NCBI RefSeq assembly: GCF_023715895.1
Contig: NZ_JAMBOO010000002.1
Coordinates: forward strand, 310,001-374,000
DNA length: 64,000 nucleotides
Direction: 5' to 3'
Source: Domibacillus indicus
GTDB lineage: Bacteria > Bacillota > Bacilli > Bacillales > Domibacillaceae
Position 1 is the stretch's first letter. Every line of letters starts with the position of its first letter. The translations under genes and the position numbers were made by a program. The notes below the pieces were generated by a model. That model had not been told where the DNA came from. It did no database searches and saw nothing but the letters and a program-made list of their open reading frames with translations. Shown piece after piece: positions 61,416 through 64,000 of the stretch.

Positions 61416-62402
61416 ATGTCTATCTCTTATTCTGCTCTTGACCTTGCTCCTATTACAGCGGGAAGCACCGCTTCAGAATCTTTTCAGCGTTCTGCTGACC
61501 TCGCCCGTCATGCAGAAAAATGGGGTTATAACCGGTACTGGCTTGCTGAGCATCATAATATGCCCGGCATTGCAAGCTCTGCCACATCCGTGGTGATCGG
61601 CCATATTGCCGCCGCTACAAAAACAATCCGGGTTGGCTCCGGAGGCATTATGCTGCCTAATCATGCGCCGCTTGTCATCGCAGAACAATTTGGCACCCTT
61701 GAGTCCCTGTTTCCTGGACGCATCGACCTGGGGCTTGGCCGCGCTCCTGGAACGGACCAGGTGACGATGCGGGCACTGCGCCGCCAAAATATAAGCGACG
61801 GGCACGACTTTCCAGAGCAGCTGGCTGAGCTGCGCGGATACTTTAACGGTACAAATCACGTTCATGCCGTTCCGGGTGAAGGCTTGTCCATTCCGATCTG
61901 GCTGCTTGGCTCAAGCGGGTTCAGCGCTCGCCTCGCTGGTGATTTAGGCCTGCCATTTTCTTTTGCAAGCCACTTTTCTCCAGATAATACGCTGCCGGCG
62001 CTTGCCCTTTATCGGCGTCATTTTATTCCATCGGACGTTCTCGAAAAGCCGCATGCTATGCTTGGCGTAAACGTTATTGCCGCTGATACGGACCAAGAAG
62101 CAGAGCGGCTTGCTACATCCATGCAGCAGCAATTTTTAAACCTGATCCGCAACAAAGCGGTGCCTCTTCAGCCGCCAGTGGACAGCATGGACGGCATATG
62201 GACTGAATTTGAAAAAGCAGCACTGCAGCAGCAGCTCGGTTCCTCCATCATCGGCGGTCCGGAAACCATTAAGAAAAAATTAGCCGCGTTCATCGAAGAA
62301 ACCGGCGCGGACGAACTAATGATTAACGCGCAAATTTACGACCATAAAGCAAGGCTGCGTTCCTTTGAACTCGCAGCAGACGTTTTGCGTTCGCTCGAAT
62401 AA
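61416..62402 (+). CDS. Luciferase-like (LLM class) flavin-dependent monooxygenase
   Basis: A 328-residue TIM-barrel protein of the MsnO8/YwcH subgroup of bacterial luciferase-like monooxygenases. It has the motifs YRWLAEHHN-like [19 protein letters not shown] (about 38-56), [23 protein letters not shown] and [16 protein letters not shown]. These proteins use reduced flavin from a partner reductase; the substrate is unknown. No flavin reductase gene is adjacent. The start has a weak AAAGAAG upstream. Confidence 0.88.
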   Translation: MSISYSALDLAPITAGSTASESFQRSADLARHAEKWGYNRYWLAEHHNMPGIASSATSVVIGHIAAATKTIRVGSGGIMLPNHAPLVIAEQFGTLESLFPGRIDLGLGRAPGTDQVTMRALRRQNISDGHDFPEQLAELRGYFNGTNHVHAVPGEGLSIPIWLLGSSGFSARLAGDLGLPFSFASHFSPDNTLPALALYRRHFIPSDVLEKPHAMLGVNVIAADTDQEAERLATSMQQQFLNLIRNKAVPLQPPVDSMDGIWTEFEKAALQQQLGSSIIGGPETIKKKLAAFIEETGADELMINAQIYDHKARLRSFELAADVLRSLE

Positions 62403-62408
62403 AAATCA

Positions 62409-62442
62409 AAAATCCCCCTTCACTATGGTGAAGGGGGTTGTT

Positions 62443-62443
<1 letters not shown>
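62409..62443. terminator. Bidirectional terminator
   Basis: Arms CCCCCTTCAC and GTGAAGGGGG around TATG, with flanking A and T runs, between the monooxygenase and catalase genes. Confidence 0.88.

Positions 62444-64000
<1,557 letters not shown>

Overview
The window looks like a chromosomal segment of a low-to-mid GC Gram-positive endospore former of the Bacillaceae type. The signs are strong AGGAGG-like ribosome binding sites, frequent TTG and GTG starts, short overlapping operons, intrinsic terminators after most units, B. subtilis-type genes (YuiD, YurQ, YdjO, YqgC and Spo0E-like proteins, MetI/MetC, PpiB) and four Firmicute-style riboswitches. I see no rRNA, tRNA, CRISPR array, complete IS or prophage. 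Both ends cut through genes: an acyltransferase on the left and a catalase on the right.

Layout. 1-5.0 kb: acyltransferase, B12-binding radical SAM protein, FAD oxidoreductase, and a TerC-family protein under a manganese (yybP-ykoY) riboswitch. 5-12 kb: RND exporter, RF3, nucleoside transporter, Ohr/OsmC protein and a GlsB-like membrane protein with a SigB-like promoter. 12-16 kb: metI-metC under a SAM riboswitch, then malic enzyme. 16-21 kb: YuiD-like protein, lipid kinase, and the thiW-thiM-thiD-thiE salvage operon under a TPP riboswitch. 21-26 kb: cyclophilin, a second FtsH-like membrane protease, and a polar amino acid ABC importer. 26-28.5 kb: an iron-storage encapsulin operon (ferritin-like IMEF cargo, shell protein, targeted [2Fe-2S] ferredoxin) facing a Fur-box-controlled gene of unknown function. 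28.5-32.7 kb: NAPRTase, CNNM/CorC-type transporter and peptidoglycan/polysaccharide deacetylase. 32.8-43.7 kb: an anaerobic-type cobalamin operon (cbiW-H60-X-J-C-D-ET-L-F-G-A) behind a cobalamin riboswitch. 43.7-49.5 kb: two-component system with two PepSY proteins, then a TetR/MFS efflux pair. 49.5-53.9 kb: DinB protein, and a sigma-54-controlled hydroxybutyrate permease/dehydrogenase unit with its likely enhancer-binding regulator. 54-64 kb: CAP-domain protein, amidase-domain protein, a possible unassigned RNA, IclR regulator, malate synthase G, several small proteins, a luciferase-like monooxygenase and catalase.

The most interesting system is the iron compartment at 26-28.4 kb. The cargo carries a TVGSL targeting motif at its C-terminus and the ferredoxin carries the same motif at its N-terminus, so both are predicted to be packed inside the shell. 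The cargo also has a 24-residue linker that is half histidine. A neighbouring, convergent 159-residue gene of no recognised family has a near-consensus Fur box lying across its promoter. A second strong regulatory signal is a sigma-54 promoter with three identical-architecture TTCCG-N6-CGGAA palindromes upstream of the hydroxybutyrate operon. A third is a promoter/terminator pair at 55.4-55.7 kb enclosing about 270 bases without a convincing reading frame.
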